The notes under the pieces: model-generated
What the model was told of the DNA's origin: nothing
Databases searched by the model: none
Seen by the model: the letters and a program-made list of their open reading frames with translations, nothing else
In this document: in pieces, positions 48,545 through 60,930 of the stretch
Layout: each line of letters begins with the position of its first letter
Numbering within the stretch: position 1 is the stretch's first letter
Made by a program: the position numbers and the translations under genes
NCBI GenBank assembly: GCA_950295325.1
Contig: OX485808.1
Span: forward strand, 28,664,527-28,728,526
Reading direction: 5' to 3'
From: Polytrichum commune
Taxonomy: Eukaryota; Streptophyta; Polytrichopsida; Polytrichales; Polytrichaceae
DNA: 64,000 nt

Positions 48545-48957
48545 CATCTCATTTTCATTAGAGTTATTTGTAAAGTAAAGCAAATGAAACCACGGGTTTA
48601 GTCCCAACCCAGGAGGTTATGAGAATTAACACAAAGTCATCCAAGTTTTTTTGATATTGATATTATCATACACAAATAGTGGTGGCATGCTATTAAGATT
48701 TGGCTTCTAAGTTGTCCTACAAGGATGAGTGGAACCAAGCTAGCCTTGCATAGGCTAACAAGTGGATCCAATATACATACCATGTTTTGGATCTTAAAAT
48801 TCTCTCAAAGTTTGAGAGGTGGAAAGAGGGTGTCTGAAAAGTTTCACCCAACTTTCACATTAGGCTCGGATCCACAACGAGCTAATGTGCTCTTAATAGG
48901 AAGTTTTCTTGCTCCCTCGTTGAGAGGCTTTACGGGATAACTCTATTATGTGTTCCA
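48545..48957 (+). repeat. Dispersed repeat, copy 1 (about 410 bp)
   Basis: It aligns in the same orientation with 54038-54450. Shared words are AGTTATTTGTAAAGTAAAG, TAGTCCCAAMCCA, TTAACACAAARTC, TTTCACCCAACTTTCA and GGGATAACTCTAT-like ends. The type of element is unknown and no coding frame is conserved. Confidence 0.6.
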
Positions 48958-48960
48958 TAC

Positions 48961-49403
48961 GAACCATATGGTGGGACCCCGGGTCCCATCAGCCCTTGGC
49001 TCTCACTAAAAGTCTATAGCGCCGTCAATATAACTCCAACTCTTTCTACGAAGGCGGCAATCGACTGCTCACATCATGAGCTACACGGGGACATTCAAAT
49101 CAATTTTTTTTAATATGACGTAATTAATCATTTTTAGGGGTATGATGCTCATTTTTAGATGGATTTTTGAAGAAATAAGTAAAAAATGATTTTTTGAGTG
49201 AAGTTATTAAAAGGAAAACTTAGCTAAGAGCAAGAGAGATCCAACGGTATGATGCAAGATGCAGTAATGACTTCTAGCCAACATCTACAAGTTTAGTTTA
49301 GGTTTAGGTTTATGTTGCAACATAAACACTCTAGCAAAATGAATAATCAATGACATTGTGAGACGGAGTCTATGCGGGGCCCCGGGGTCCCACCATAAGG
49401 TTC
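48961..49403. mobile_element. MITE-like element with GGGACCCCGGG ends
   Basis: The left end GAACCATATGGTGGGACCCC and reverse-complemented right end GAACCTTATGGTGGGACCCC are near-perfect inverted repeats of about 27 bp. The 443-bp interior is non-coding. A related element with GGGACACC ends is at 51343-51580. No clean target duplication was found. Confidence 0.6.
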
Positions 49404-50188
49404 ATATCCTACAAGAAGTGGGTGTAAAGAAAAACTATCCAATTAACACACATTTACCTTACAACTTCCCACTCAATAACAAATGTATGCATACATTTTT
49501 ATTGATCCAACAAGGACAACATAAATAATATATGGATTGAAAAATGACATCAGATTTAGTCTCAAAGATTTCCATTACTTCATGAGACACATTTGAAATG
49601 GAATTGAATGGACTATAACACCCATAAGATATAAAGGTCATGGGTTTAGGGTTAGGGTATATTAGGGGTTAGGTTAGCTAGGGGCTAGGCATGGAGGGGT
49701 ACCATGAGAGATTAATTCATATGCACAAGTGCAACGGCTTGGGACGGCACGAGAGAGAGAGAGTTTACTAAGTAGGGCTATGGGACAAGTGTTATGGTGA
49801 GATACAAAGAGTTAACTTGACATTGTCACTTCACTAGGTTGTCACAATGTGATAGCCCTCCAGAAGGTAGCGACTAGTGTTTCCTTGACAATCTAGATTA
49901 CAAAAAAATACAAGAATTCCTTGATAAATGATCTTAAGAAAAAACATAAAACAAAATCCATTAAGATTTGTGTTAAAATGAACTAAAATAATCACAAACA
50001 TGCATGGGAAACGTTTTCACCGTGGATAGACAAATGAATAAGATATATCTTCATATGCAACAATTCCCTCTTCACCCTCCACCATCATAAGGATCGTCCC
50101 GTGAATTTGTCAATTTGACCAACCAAGTAGGTACTGCTACTACTACTAAACCTCGACCATTGTAAGGATCATCACGTCAATTTATCAC
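49404..50188. other. Intergenic stretch
   Basis: No gene is seen. Short TAGGGTTAGGGTATATTAGGG-like telomere-type words near 49648-49680 are too few to mean an interstitial telomere. Confidence 0.4.
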
Positions 50189-50191
50189 TTA

Positions 50192-50745
50192 GGGCCGGTT
50201 TACACCATGGACCATGAAGTCGTACCATGGAAGATGTCCTTTTTCCATTGTCCGAGTTGATGGTCCAACTCCCATGTTCCAATTTCTTAGAAAACCAACC
50301 TACAAAGCCTTTGCGTCCCTCACTAGGTGTAAACCAAATGTGGATCAAGAGGAATGACCATGCACCAAAAGATAATGTGCTTGAGTTTTTGATATATGTC
50401 CAAAAAGGGCAATTTTGAAAAATTCAAGTTTGACCATCCTTTTGTCTTCATATTCTCTCTCTCTCTCCCCCCCCCCTCATTCTTTTTCATTCAAATTCTA
50501 TTATAACAATATTTTTATGCCGTGAGGCCTTGCCTTTTTCTACCAGAGCATCTCTTTTGCCTCACCCACCGCAAAACATGTTGGACCATGTCAGTGGATA
50601 ATGCAGGCTTTGAAATATGTATGTCTTTTGTGGACCTCGAACTCCATGGTCACTCTAACATTTTTTTCCGGGATGAGGTCAACAACCAACCACAAATTCT
50701 ACAAAGCCTTGGGACGACTTCATGGTCCACGGTGTAAACAACCCC
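50192..50745. mobile_element. PIF/Harbinger-like MITE, 554 bp, uninterrupted copy
   Basis: It begins GGGCCGGTTTACACCATGG and ends with the reverse complement GGGGTTGTTTACACCGTGG, flanked by TTA (50189-50191) and GTA (50746-50748; one base changed). It is inverted relative to the copy at 44480-46290 and has the same length as that copy without its insertion. A run of 10 C lies at 50467-50476. Confidence 0.78.
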
Positions 50746-51342
50746 GTAGATCAAAGAAACACCTAGATACTAATGTCAATCATTTTTTTTTTCTTTCAAA
50801 AAAACTAAACAATGATTGACACTTGAGATTTCTTCCGAGCAATTTTTGAATACAAGTTTGTCCGCACAAATCTATTGGTACGACTTTGTTGCGTGGCCAC
50901 ATGCCATGTGCGTTTATTGTAGCACCACTCAAGTGGTACCATGGTACATAATTGCACTTTATAAGTTATCCAAAACATAGATGGCATCGAACTCCTATGA
51001 ACTCCAATTCGACATCTCTCGGGAAGTTTTCCTAATTGTCCATTTCCGTATCCCGGTTCTTCCCGCATTGGAATCATAACAATCGTGTGTTTTTTTTTAA
51101 ATAAAAGAATGTTGCAAGGGTTGAAGTTACGGCCGAAAGGCCGTTGGGAGCGCGAATAAAGTCCGGTGGACTTCTAACTTACCGGCAAAAGGTAATATAG
51201 ACTTTGGTTTTGAACCCAACACTTGGCATAACACCATATAAAGTAGGCGTGTCTAATTTGGTTACTTGGGTTTAGTTAGACACCTATATTTGAGTGGTAT
51301 ATGGGGAGCTGTGGATCTAAGAACGGCCACAAAAAAAACATG

Positions 51343-51580
51343 TGAACTTTATGGCGGGACACCCAGTGTCCCAAATAAATCAGAGCTTCCTCGGTGATTG
51401 GTTTTGTGGTTGTAAGTGATCGAAAGTAGAAAACCAACTTCAAAATCCGAAGCATGTACATGTCCTCGAGATAATCTCAATGCCGCTTTGATTGCCTTTA
51501 ACTGACCATTCTGAACATCGACACGGGCTTTATGGTTTAACCGGTGTATTATGGGACATCCGTGTCCCGCCACGAGGTTC
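51343..51580. mobile_element. MITE-like element with GGGACACC ends
   Basis: The left end GAACTTTATGGCGGGACACC and reverse-complemented right end GAACCTCGTGGCGGGACACG pair over about 30 bp. The ends resemble those of 48961-49403, so both belong to one superfamily of unknown type. Confidence 0.55.
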
Positions 51581-54037
51581 ATGTGTTTATAAGAGATTGG
51601 ACTATGTGCTCGTAATTCTAAGTTCGATAATCAACTTAATTGTGTGTTTGTGTGTGTGTGGGGGGGGGGGGGGGAACACACCTATGTGACCATTTAAATG
51701 AGCACAAGAATCTTTCATTTTATAATAGGATATGCACATGAGCTCCTAACAATATGAGGAAAGTAGCTACGGTGTTGATTTGGATTTGTTAACCATATTG
51801 TGCTAATCTCTTGTTTCATGTTCTAGCATAGTTGGGCTAATAAAAAAACAACCATTTAAGACCCATCTACATTATTTGAGTAAATTTGGGTTTTTGACAA
51901 GTCCAATACGAGTCTTCATTGGCAACATTCTTGATTGTATATCATTGTTTTGTGGACAAAATATCATAACATTATGCAATGTTGGGGGTGCATGAGTGGG
52001 GGGGGGGTCCATCTAATTACATTGACTAGACCTTGCCCACATAAAAACATGGCAAGATACACGATGAGCTATGCAGAGATGGAATCTTAAAGTCTGGGAA
52101 GTCAAAAGGCTAACGAGACTGATATTACATCATTATGGTTTCAAAACAACTAATTTCCCATAGTAGCAAAGTGTAGTAGCTAAAGGCTAATGTCAACTTG
52201 ATGGTCCAGTTCAAAAAAGAAGAGGCTTGAGACTCCCTAATACTACATCCTCAAATAGTGATGGAAACATATTTCGCTAATAGCCTTCTATTGTAACTTG
52301 AAAATGCAGTGCAGTGCAGTCACCCTTCCAAGGTTTTCAGTTTTCCTTTATTAATTTTGCATTTTAATTAGGTGGTCTTCTTTTATATAAATATTGTAAA
52401 CCTTAACTCCAATCATAAGTGATAGATATCCGTTGTTGGAGTCCCTGAACTGCAACTCCACAACAACCAACAAGAATATAACTTTTTGACACGCAAATGT
52501 ATAATCGATGGGGTTTCGTTTTTTTAAGCTATGGTGGGTAAGAACAATTAGCAATATAACGTTAAGAACTGTGGCTAGAATACCAAAGGTCATACTGTTG
52601 ACTTTTCAAAAGGTTGACTGTCTATAGGTAGCATCTTTGGATAAATCCAAGGGAATAAACACAACATGCTACAAAGACATCCACCTTGCTCTTCCATTGT
52701 TATGAAATCCACTACACAATATTCCCAAATTCCCTATGCTAATAGAAATGCACTCAAAGAAGATAGTCAATAAATTTTGATTCAATCAAACTCACATGCT
52801 ATGGTCTGCTATCTTTTGATTGAGAAAAAAATCTTGGCATGAAAATGTGATCTCAAATAACATCGTTTTTTCTTCACAACTCAACCATTGATTTGCAAGA
52901 TTCACACAAACCTAGGCTTACATATCTCTCACATACCATTGATTGAGAAATAAAAAAATTGTATCATCAATAAAACTCACCCTCAAATTCAACACTCCCC
53001 AATCAATTGACTTCTCCAACATCACTCTCATTCATTATTCCAACGTCTGACATCAAGGTATAACTCTTTGGTGTTTCTCTCGATGTGGAATTACACTCGA
53101 ACATACAATTGCCTATCTTTGTAGAATTTATACTTAATTATGCAAACAATTCATCGAATATGACAAGTCTTAATCTATAATTATATTTGGTACTTAGTCA
53201 CTCACACCACATGGAAATCTTCTTGTCAAATTAGACCCACTACAAACTCCCAATGCCATACAAATCTTCAAAGTTTATTCAGTCATGGAGTACCAATTTA
53301 CTCCAAATATTTCCACACTAATATGCATCACTTGCAAATGAAATGCAAAGAAACGAATGAATCAACATCAAAACTTGATTGACCTTAATTTAGCTCACCG
53401 AACAAACAAATCCTTAGAACTTCATATGCTAGTTAAGAAATTTCAACAATGGTTCGATACTAAGTTTAAAATCTATATTTTTCTCCCCCCCCCCCCCCCT
53501 CCTCTAGTTACACCAAACAACCATGTGTTATATTTATGAGGTGCATCCTTGCCTATCAAACTACGGCCTCTTTAAGTCTTTAATTTATAAATCTCAAGTT
53601 CATAGTCATATGATGCACATGTCTTTTAAACTTCCTATTTCATTGTAACTCCATTTACATTGCAGTTTCCTAAGGAACCATATCTAGTAAAAAAATAAAC
53701 ACCAGAAGGACAATCGACAAAGCATTGATGTAGAACTCCAGCTTTAAGGTTTGAATATTGAGCTTAGGGACATATAAAGAATTGTGCTTGCACAAGAAGA
53801 GGATTGTTCTCGGACTCACAAACTCAATTTCAATGTTGAATGATGTATTCAAGATATCATGAGAAACAACCAACCAATTTTATGACATCAATCAATGACG
53901 TGGGCCCTCAAAATATAATAGTGAGATGCTAGGAAGTCAATTTGAATTTGGCTTTCTCTGCACAATTTTCGTAGCATCTCGTGAAACAAAAGTTATACAC
54001 TAAGTAATGTTATGATGTTGAAGGCCAGGTTTTGATA
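51581..54037. other. AT-rich intergenic stretch
   Basis: No supported gene is seen. Runs of 15 G (51660-51674) and 15 C (53485-53499) are present. A short block near 52085-52170 resembles 2822-2900 in intron 3 of the beta-propeller gene. Confidence 0.45.
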
Positions 54038-54450
54038 CATCATAGTTATTTGTAAAGTAAAGTGGATAAAACCATGGTCTAGTCCCAAACCAAGAGTTCA
54101 TGAGGATTAACACAAAATCGTCCAAAGTTTTTTCTATGCTTGATTTATCATACACAAAGAGTGGTGTTGAGCTACTAAAAAACCAACTTTGTAGCTTGTC
54201 ACACTAGGATGGGTGGCCCAAACTAGCTTTGCATATGCCAATATGGGATCGAGGATAGGCGGTTCCATGCACTAAAACTATTTTAAATCTTAAAATTCTC
54301 TTAAAGTTAAAATATATATGTCCCAAAAATTTCACCCAACTTTCAAAATAAGTTGCACTACGCGATAAGCTAACGAACTCTTAATAAAAAATTCTCTCAT
54401 AGAAGGATCAAACCCATAGTTCCGTACCTCTTCAAGGAACTTTATGGATA
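54038..54450 (+). repeat. Dispersed repeat, copy 2 (about 410 bp)
   Basis: This is the diverged partner of 48545-48957 in the same orientation, ending CTTTATGGATAACTCTATTT. Confidence 0.6.
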
Positions 54451-56345
54451 ACTCTATTTGATTATCATTTTACTAATTGACTCATTTGTATTGATGCCTT
54501 AAGCATACATGAATGTCTATACCCAATCTTCACCTACGTGCAAAGGGAGACATGTGTGTATGCAAAGATACATAATATCATTTAGACTAGTTTTTCATCT
54601 CCCGCCCTAAATAAATAAATAAAAAATCAATTGAACCTTAGTGTGACAAGGGATTATATGGTTGTTAGTGACGAGCTCAATGTTCAAGGGCTTGACTAAA
54701 TGGAACGTTAGATTAAAAAGCATGATGATCATAGAAAAAATCTTTCATAAGGCAAGTATGATTCTTACCATGGAGCTTGGTAAAACATGATCAATGTAAG
54801 AGAAACAATCGAATGTTCACAACAATGAAAGAAACACAGATGTTTATTTTATTGTGCGGGGGTCATCCAATGTGCAGTGTAAAATTGTAGTGGGTTTTTT
54901 TTTTTTTTTTTTTTGTCATATCAATTGTTGTTACATGTCCATCTTTCATTAGTTGCGGCTAGCAAATAATTCCACATGACACTATTTTTTTATATTTTGA
55001 TATTGGAAGTGATGGAATTGGACATCCATGTAAAATAAAATACAAGCAGACCCGTTCTTTATGGAGTTTGCTGAATGGGTTTACCCCATTTGAGTCATCT
55101 CCTGTAAATGTTGCTTACATGTAGATAAGAGGGCTCTAAAACTGATAAACGATTGTCGAAAGAGGACTTGTCATGTTTGGATGTTAATGTAGGAGTCGCG
55201 ATTAATTATGGTTTTGAGTCTCTTGGGGTGACGATGTGCTTGCGAAGGAGGGTTGAGTGTGTTGGGACGTTGGGACTTCCATATAAGTTTGCGTGGAAGT
55301 TGTGTAGTGGACATGTTGAGGTTGTGTGTTTTAGGAGTTGGTTTTAGCTATGTTTTTGATGGACAATCCTTTAGAGTTCACTCCTACAAATGAAATGAAA
55401 ATGCATGCCATGCATGAGAAGTTCAATAAGATACATGTTTTTAATTTGAAGTGGCAACAACGACAATGAATTATTGATTCCTCCTTCAAATCCACATATA
55501 TTTCATGAGAAACAATTACATTTTCGTAAAGATATTTCAAAAAATGTTAAGTTTGTATGTGTGGCAAATTATCTATTGTTTGCTTTCATGAAGTACCTCA
55601 TTGTTATGACAAAGAGCTCCAATTTGTCATATTATTGAATATGTGACACCTCGCTAATAGGACGATTTTCTCGTTTCCCAAATGTGTCATAGTAAAGAGC
55701 TTACGACTGTACTTCTAGGCAACACTGACAACACAACTACCCAACCTACTTTGTGGATTGTAGTGCAATTAGAAAATAAACTTGGTGGTCTTAGGAAAAT
55801 ATTTGTTCAAATCCGCCAAATCTAACTATTGGACCCAAATTTATCCACATTGTATTTTTGGTAGAGGCCCTTTCAAACCATGTTGTGCCCATGCTTTGCC
55901 CATCCCTAGTTGCATTCCAATGTTTGCCCAAATTCAATCACACTTTCACCTTAAACCAATCCTGCACTCTCCCAAAACCATCTTGCCTGTCATTCAAATC
56001 CACCATGTTGTGCATTAAGGACAATTGGATGGTTAAAGGTGTGTTATGGGCACATGATCACAAGGTGTGCATAGGTGTTGGTTTGGGTAGTGTTATTTAC
56101 ATCACCCTTTTCCTTAATAACAATAATAATAAGAAGAAGGAATGTTGGTGTTTTTTACACCAACATGCTACGTAGGAGAGGGCTCCTACACCTTCTCCTA
56201 CACCCTCTTCCTTAAACTACGATCACGATTTGGATTCGCTAATCATCTTGCAATAGTTGTGTTCTTCATGCTTAAAAGTGAAAGAAAAATTAAAAGTTTC
56301 CATCGAAGGCCCAATTACCTTAAGTGTGCGGGTATCATCTGACTA
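54451..56345. other. AT-rich intergenic stretch
   Basis: No gene is recognised. A long T run lies at about 54895-54914. The open frame at 55153-55347 has no family resemblance. Confidence 0.45.
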
Positions 56346-58753
56346 CAGTCTAACCCCGATAATACGACACCTCAATTATATGATGCATTTTCTATCAACC
56401 AGATTGTCTAGTATTAATTTACCATGATAACATAACTATGATGCTCACAATACAACATTTTTAGGCCCGATCGTCATATAATAGAAATAATTGATGCGTG
56501 AAGGTGGCGAGATCCACACTAAGGATTTGTCTTGGGATCGGGAGTACATGATGGATTCATCAATTTTTAATTTAAGATAACTCAAGTTAATTGTTTTGAA
56601 CATTGGTTTCAAAACATACATTATACTTTTGAGTCTTTGGGTTTGGATGAAGGTTGAAGGATTTGTAAATTGTAATTGTGACGTTGTTGATCTCTCCTCT
56701 TGATTTGAAACTTGTCCTCACACTTGAATCTCACATCGCTTTAATTTGGAAATTTTAATCCTCGCTAATTTATACTCTTAGACTTGTCCATGCCAGTGTT
56801 CAATTTCTTGGCTCTAGAGGCAACAATACTCTTGAGTGACGGATGCTTTTCATTTCGATTGTATTTTCAACAATTTTAGTGTTGATGACCACGTCTCCAC
56901 ACAAAACAACTTGCACACAATTCGGTAAGCACTAACCTCCTACGCATTGGTTATGGCAACGGGAGATGTTTATAATATGGACGAGATTGGTTTATTCATC
57001 ATGCCCAACCGAACAAGATACTAGATCAAGGAAAAATTCGTGGGCACTAAATTCAAAAGGACCATCTCGTTCTTGCTCTTGCTGTAAACATGACATGCAT
57101 TGACAAATCAAAACCTATGATTATTTACAAATCTCTATGTCTAAGATGCTTTGGAAGGTGATCGCCAACAAATTATGTGTGGTGATTTGCAAACTAAATG
57201 GCATGGACAACATCAAATGTATCTAACAATTGGATGATGTGCCTCTAATGACAATTCAAATCTAAAATAGAAGGTGTTATTAATTGTGGGCAATTATGCT
57301 ACTCATTCCCTTGAGCATGTGTGGCAGGGGTGAATCAGTTTATTCAACCTCGTAGTTGAGCAATATTATTATTGCTTTCTTACAAACTAATGTTACAAGT
57401 GTGGTACAAATCCTAGACCAAGGAATAATTGCTTCATTCATAGTTCACTTAAAAAATAAGCTTTTGAAACGTGTTCTCTCTCAATTTGATTCTTCTCCTA
57501 CTCACCAACACTTGAGGAAAATAGTGCCTAATGTCAAGGCATGTTTTTATGTGGTGCTCTCATGTGTGGAGAGAGATGAATCCCCAACACATACAAAGCA
57601 ATTGGGGGATGTCCAAGATTTTACTTGCATAATGTGTCGATTTTGCCATGGATAATGAAGGTGAAAAATCGAGAATGAACAAAGCAACAAATGAATTGGC
57701 AAGTCCCTCATTGAATATTGGAAGTGAGGAAATGACTATTGAAGAATATGTGCAATTGACATGAGAGGTGATTGTTGATGCCACGGGTAGATCACTCCAT
57801 TGTCAAGTTGAACACCACACGCGACCAAAAAAAATCTTCTTTTTGGTAAGTTGCACCACCAAAATGGGTCAAAATTTTATCAATTTTTTTTCATGAGTAG
57901 ATATACACATTACCCATGACATAGTCAAAAGTGGTAACTAAATTTGATGATTTGTTTTTTTCATAAAACATACCATTTCTAACTAGAATGACATAGAATT
58001 GAACTAAAACAATTACTAAAAAAAATAAAGATGACTAAAAATTTCAAAAAAGTATACAAAAGATACTATCAATGGTTATGTATATGTAGAAAAATATCAT
58101 AAACTTTAAAATTATATATGGCATGTAATATAGGGGTAGCAAACTTTGTCCGCACGTGGTGTCAACTTGACAATGAAGTGACCTCCCCGTGGTTGATGCA
58201 AAGCTAAGTTGGTGGATGTGGCATGGAGTAGAGAAATCCATTTGGGTTTAAATTTGAATGAAGAGCAAATGGAGGGGAATGATGTGGATGGCCAACCAAC
58301 ACCAAAAGTCAAGCTTCCTCGAGCCCATTAGTATGCCCAATTACTATAAAATGTAAGTATCCTTTGGAGATTTCAGTTGTAGTTGTGATGAACATGCAAT
58401 ATTTTATGGGTAAATTGAACAAGATGTCAATTTCCAACATCAACAAACATCAACAAAAGACAATGGATTCTTACTTTCATAGTGTGTGATATGGTGAAGA
58501 CATCATCATGGGACTATATGTATTTTAAACTCCACATTGTGTGACATTGTGAGCATATTTCTCTAATAAGAATGTTCTTTCTTACTTATGTATCTTCATT
58601 GTGCATGCAAAAAGATATTTTACATTGAAACAAGCCATTTTCTTGAAAAAACTCAATAATACAACATTTATGGATCCAAAAAATGTCATATTATGCAGAA
58701 TAAGACAATTTGTTGCGCCACCAAACGTGTCATATTAAAGAGGGAGATTAGTG
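56346..58753 (+). mobile_element. Second Tigger/pogo-like element, degraded
   Basis: The left end TA|CAGTCTAACCCCGATAATA, followed by CGACACC, has the form of Tigger terminal repeats. The reverse complement of 58726-58753 reads CACTAATCTCCCTCTTTAAT, followed by ATGACACG, a diverged match. A pogo/Tigger transposase remnant in the same orientation lies between. The right border is uncertain. Confidence 0.5.
56966..57790 (+). pseudogene. Tigger/pogo transposase remnant
   Basis: Translation gives YNMDEIGLFIMPNRTRY (first catalytic Asp region), then KFKRTISFLL, LRCFGR, and later TNVTSVVQILDQGIIASFIV, which corresponds to the NTTS..QPLDQGII hallmark. Many stops and frameshifts lie between the blocks, and the central DDE part is largely lost. 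Confidence 0.65.
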
Positions 58754-59207
58754 GCATAATAATGTCATATTATGCCACTAAACACCTATATTCAATTGAT
58801 GTATCGTTAGGTAAGAATCAAAGAACAAACTAAAAATGTATGTTTAGATAAAATTGGACTACGTCTTCTAAATTTATCAACTATCCCACATTCAATGGAG
58901 AACACGCTTGGAAAAACCTATGTATTTAGTTAAACAAACAACATGCATACACTACCAATAACCATCACTACATCATGGGAGAAGCAATTTTCATTCCGAT
59001 TCTTGCTTATGTATCATCGTAGATTCGCTAATGGAACACAAACGTCGTTGTGTAAATCTTGCGGATAAAGTTGGAGAATATGAAAAAGAACCAAATTGTA
59101 CCACCCGCAAACCTTAGGGTAACTCAAGATGGGGGGGGGGGCTCAAAGAGAGAGAAAGAAAGAAAGAAAATCTCACCATGGGGCCGGCATATTGTGTCCT
59201 ATGTTGG
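58754..59207. other. Intergenic stretch
   Basis: No gene is seen. A run of 11 G lies at 59131-59141. Confidence 0.4.
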
Positions 59208-60155
59208 GGAGGCTTTTGGGCATAATCGGTTGATATCCTAGTGGTTCCAAGTCCAACCGGGTACTACATGTTGACATCTTTTAGTTTTTTTGATTTAAAT
59301 TGGGGTATATTCTACAAATTCTTCTAAAATGATCTATAGGGACCACTTCACACACAAGGCTGAGAGCCCATGACCGTTACAATTCAAGCACTCTCATTGG
59401 TGGAAAACACGGGGCTGGTCCAAGTTCACTTCACACTACGCTTGAGGGACCAACGGAGTAAGTAAATGCAAGATGGATGTAAAGTCTACATGGATTCTGA
59501 CATGGCATCGAATGGATCATGTTTCATGGTCACTTGGACTCTTTTCAAAAACCACCTCTTGGAGGTAGGCCTAACACAAAACCGGGAGACCACGGCATTC
59601 CAAACGCTTACAACTGTTGATTTATTCTATTTTATCATGTGTGAGAATCCACATGAATAAAAATTCATTGAAATAGCATGTGGTTGAGGGCCCCGTCACA
59701 TATGACTTCACAATACACTTGAAGGTCCGTGACCACACATGATGTTGGAGGTGTGTTGGGACGGCCTTTGAACACTTTCTTGTGGGCTCTCACAATTTCA
59801 TGGTCACACCTCTTGGCTCGTGTGTGAAGTGGCCCAAAGTTATATGAAGTTCGGAACCTCCACCGGTTGTTACTTCTCAAATTGAATCGGTTCATCTGTA
59901 ACTAACAGCCGGTTCTCGGTTCCTATGATCGGAGGAGAACCGGCAATTAGTTACAAATGAACCGGTTGAGTGTGCGAAATAACCAGTTGAAGTTCAAGAT
60001 TGCAGGAAAATTACCGATCATTTTAGAGGAATCTATAGAATATACCCCAATTCAATAAAAGAAAAACCGGAGGATGTCAACATGTAACCGGTTGGACTTG
60101 CAAACACTAGGATCTCAACCGATTGTGCCCAAAAATCTCCCCGATCATTGCTCGA
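59208..60155. repeat. Foldback element of the CCGGTT-rich family, one arm split by a MITE
   Basis: The left arm (59208-59338 plus 59836-59915) and right arm (59935-60155) are inverted copies of the same 200-bp unit. They meet at GCCGGTTCTC/GAGAACCGGC-like sequence near 59910-59945. This is the only place where the family appears as a complete two-armed foldback, so single arms elsewhere may be derived from such units. Confidence 0.75.
59339..59835. mobile_element. PIF/Harbinger-like MITE, 497 bp, inside the foldback arm
   Basis: It aligns with 24192-24694 in the same orientation. Left end GGGACCACTTCACACACAAG, right end (reverse complement) GGGCCACTTCACACACGAG. It interrupts the CCGGTT repeat arm after TCTAAAATGATC. 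Flanking triplets (ATA and AAA) are diverged. Confidence 0.75.
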
Positions 60156-60444
60156 TTCTCCCCGTTCCATGATAGTGCCGGTCCTCATGCACCGCTTCAA
60201 TAATAATGGGGAGGCCATTCAATCAAGCCATTGGCCACCCCGCCAATCAAATCGCTTGAAAGCGCCTCGTCACTCATGGGAAGGGTCCACGACGAAGATT
60301 CGGGATTCGAGGAATGCTTCAATCAAATGAATTGGCGACGTCAATTGGTCGGTCTCGTGCTGACGTGGAATCTTCCCAAAGTAGACACATTCATTGGCAC
60401 AAAGTGGACGAATGGGGAAAGATCTTCATGGCACAAAATATGTG

Positions 60445-60910
60445 AAGGACCAGTTGAGTTTGAGGGGGGGGGGGGGGGGGAAACGGTTGAAGCTCGTGAC
60501 TTTAGGAAAGTTATCACATCATTTTAGAGGAATTTAGAGAATATACCTCGAATTAATAAAGAAAAAAACCGAAAGATGTCGATGTGTGGTTTGTTGGACT
60601 TGGAAACACTAGGATCTCGACTGATTATGTATTAGGTAATCGTTTTATTGGAACTGGTTATCGGTGCAGAACCGGTTTTGCACTGATGACCGGTTCCAAT
60701 AAAACGATTACCGGACGTAACCGGTTGGCCACTTTGTTGAGCCGCGCAGGTGACCTAAACAGTGGGTCACCTGTCGTCTTCTTCAACATATCCGATTTAG
60801 ATGATCATAATTGGTTGGGATGTTGAGGTTATCGTCTGCAAACCTATGTGCTCAGAGCCAATCGTGTAGTGCCACCTCGGCGAAGCAAAGCGGCCAACCG
60901 GTTACGTCCA
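60445..60910. repeat. Second foldback cluster with nested palindromes
   Basis: 60445-60630 is an inverted arm of the CCGGTT family interrupted by 17 G (60464-60480). 60635-60712 is a 78-bp near-perfect palindrome. GGACGTAACCGGTTGGCC at 60713-60730 is the exact reverse complement of 60892-60909. CAGGTGACC at 60747-60755 pairs with GGTCACCTG at 60765-60773. Confidence 0.8.
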
Positions 60911-60930
60911 AAAATCTCCCCGGGCATTAA

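Noticed and set aside
49640-49690. TTAGGG-like words as an interstitial telomere
   Set aside because: Only a few imperfect GGGTTAGGG words occur; the plant telomere repeat TTTAGGG is not tandemly present.
60231-60527. 98-codon plus-strand frame
   Set aside because: It runs into the 17-G tract and an inverted repeat arm, has no family resemblance and is likely chance.
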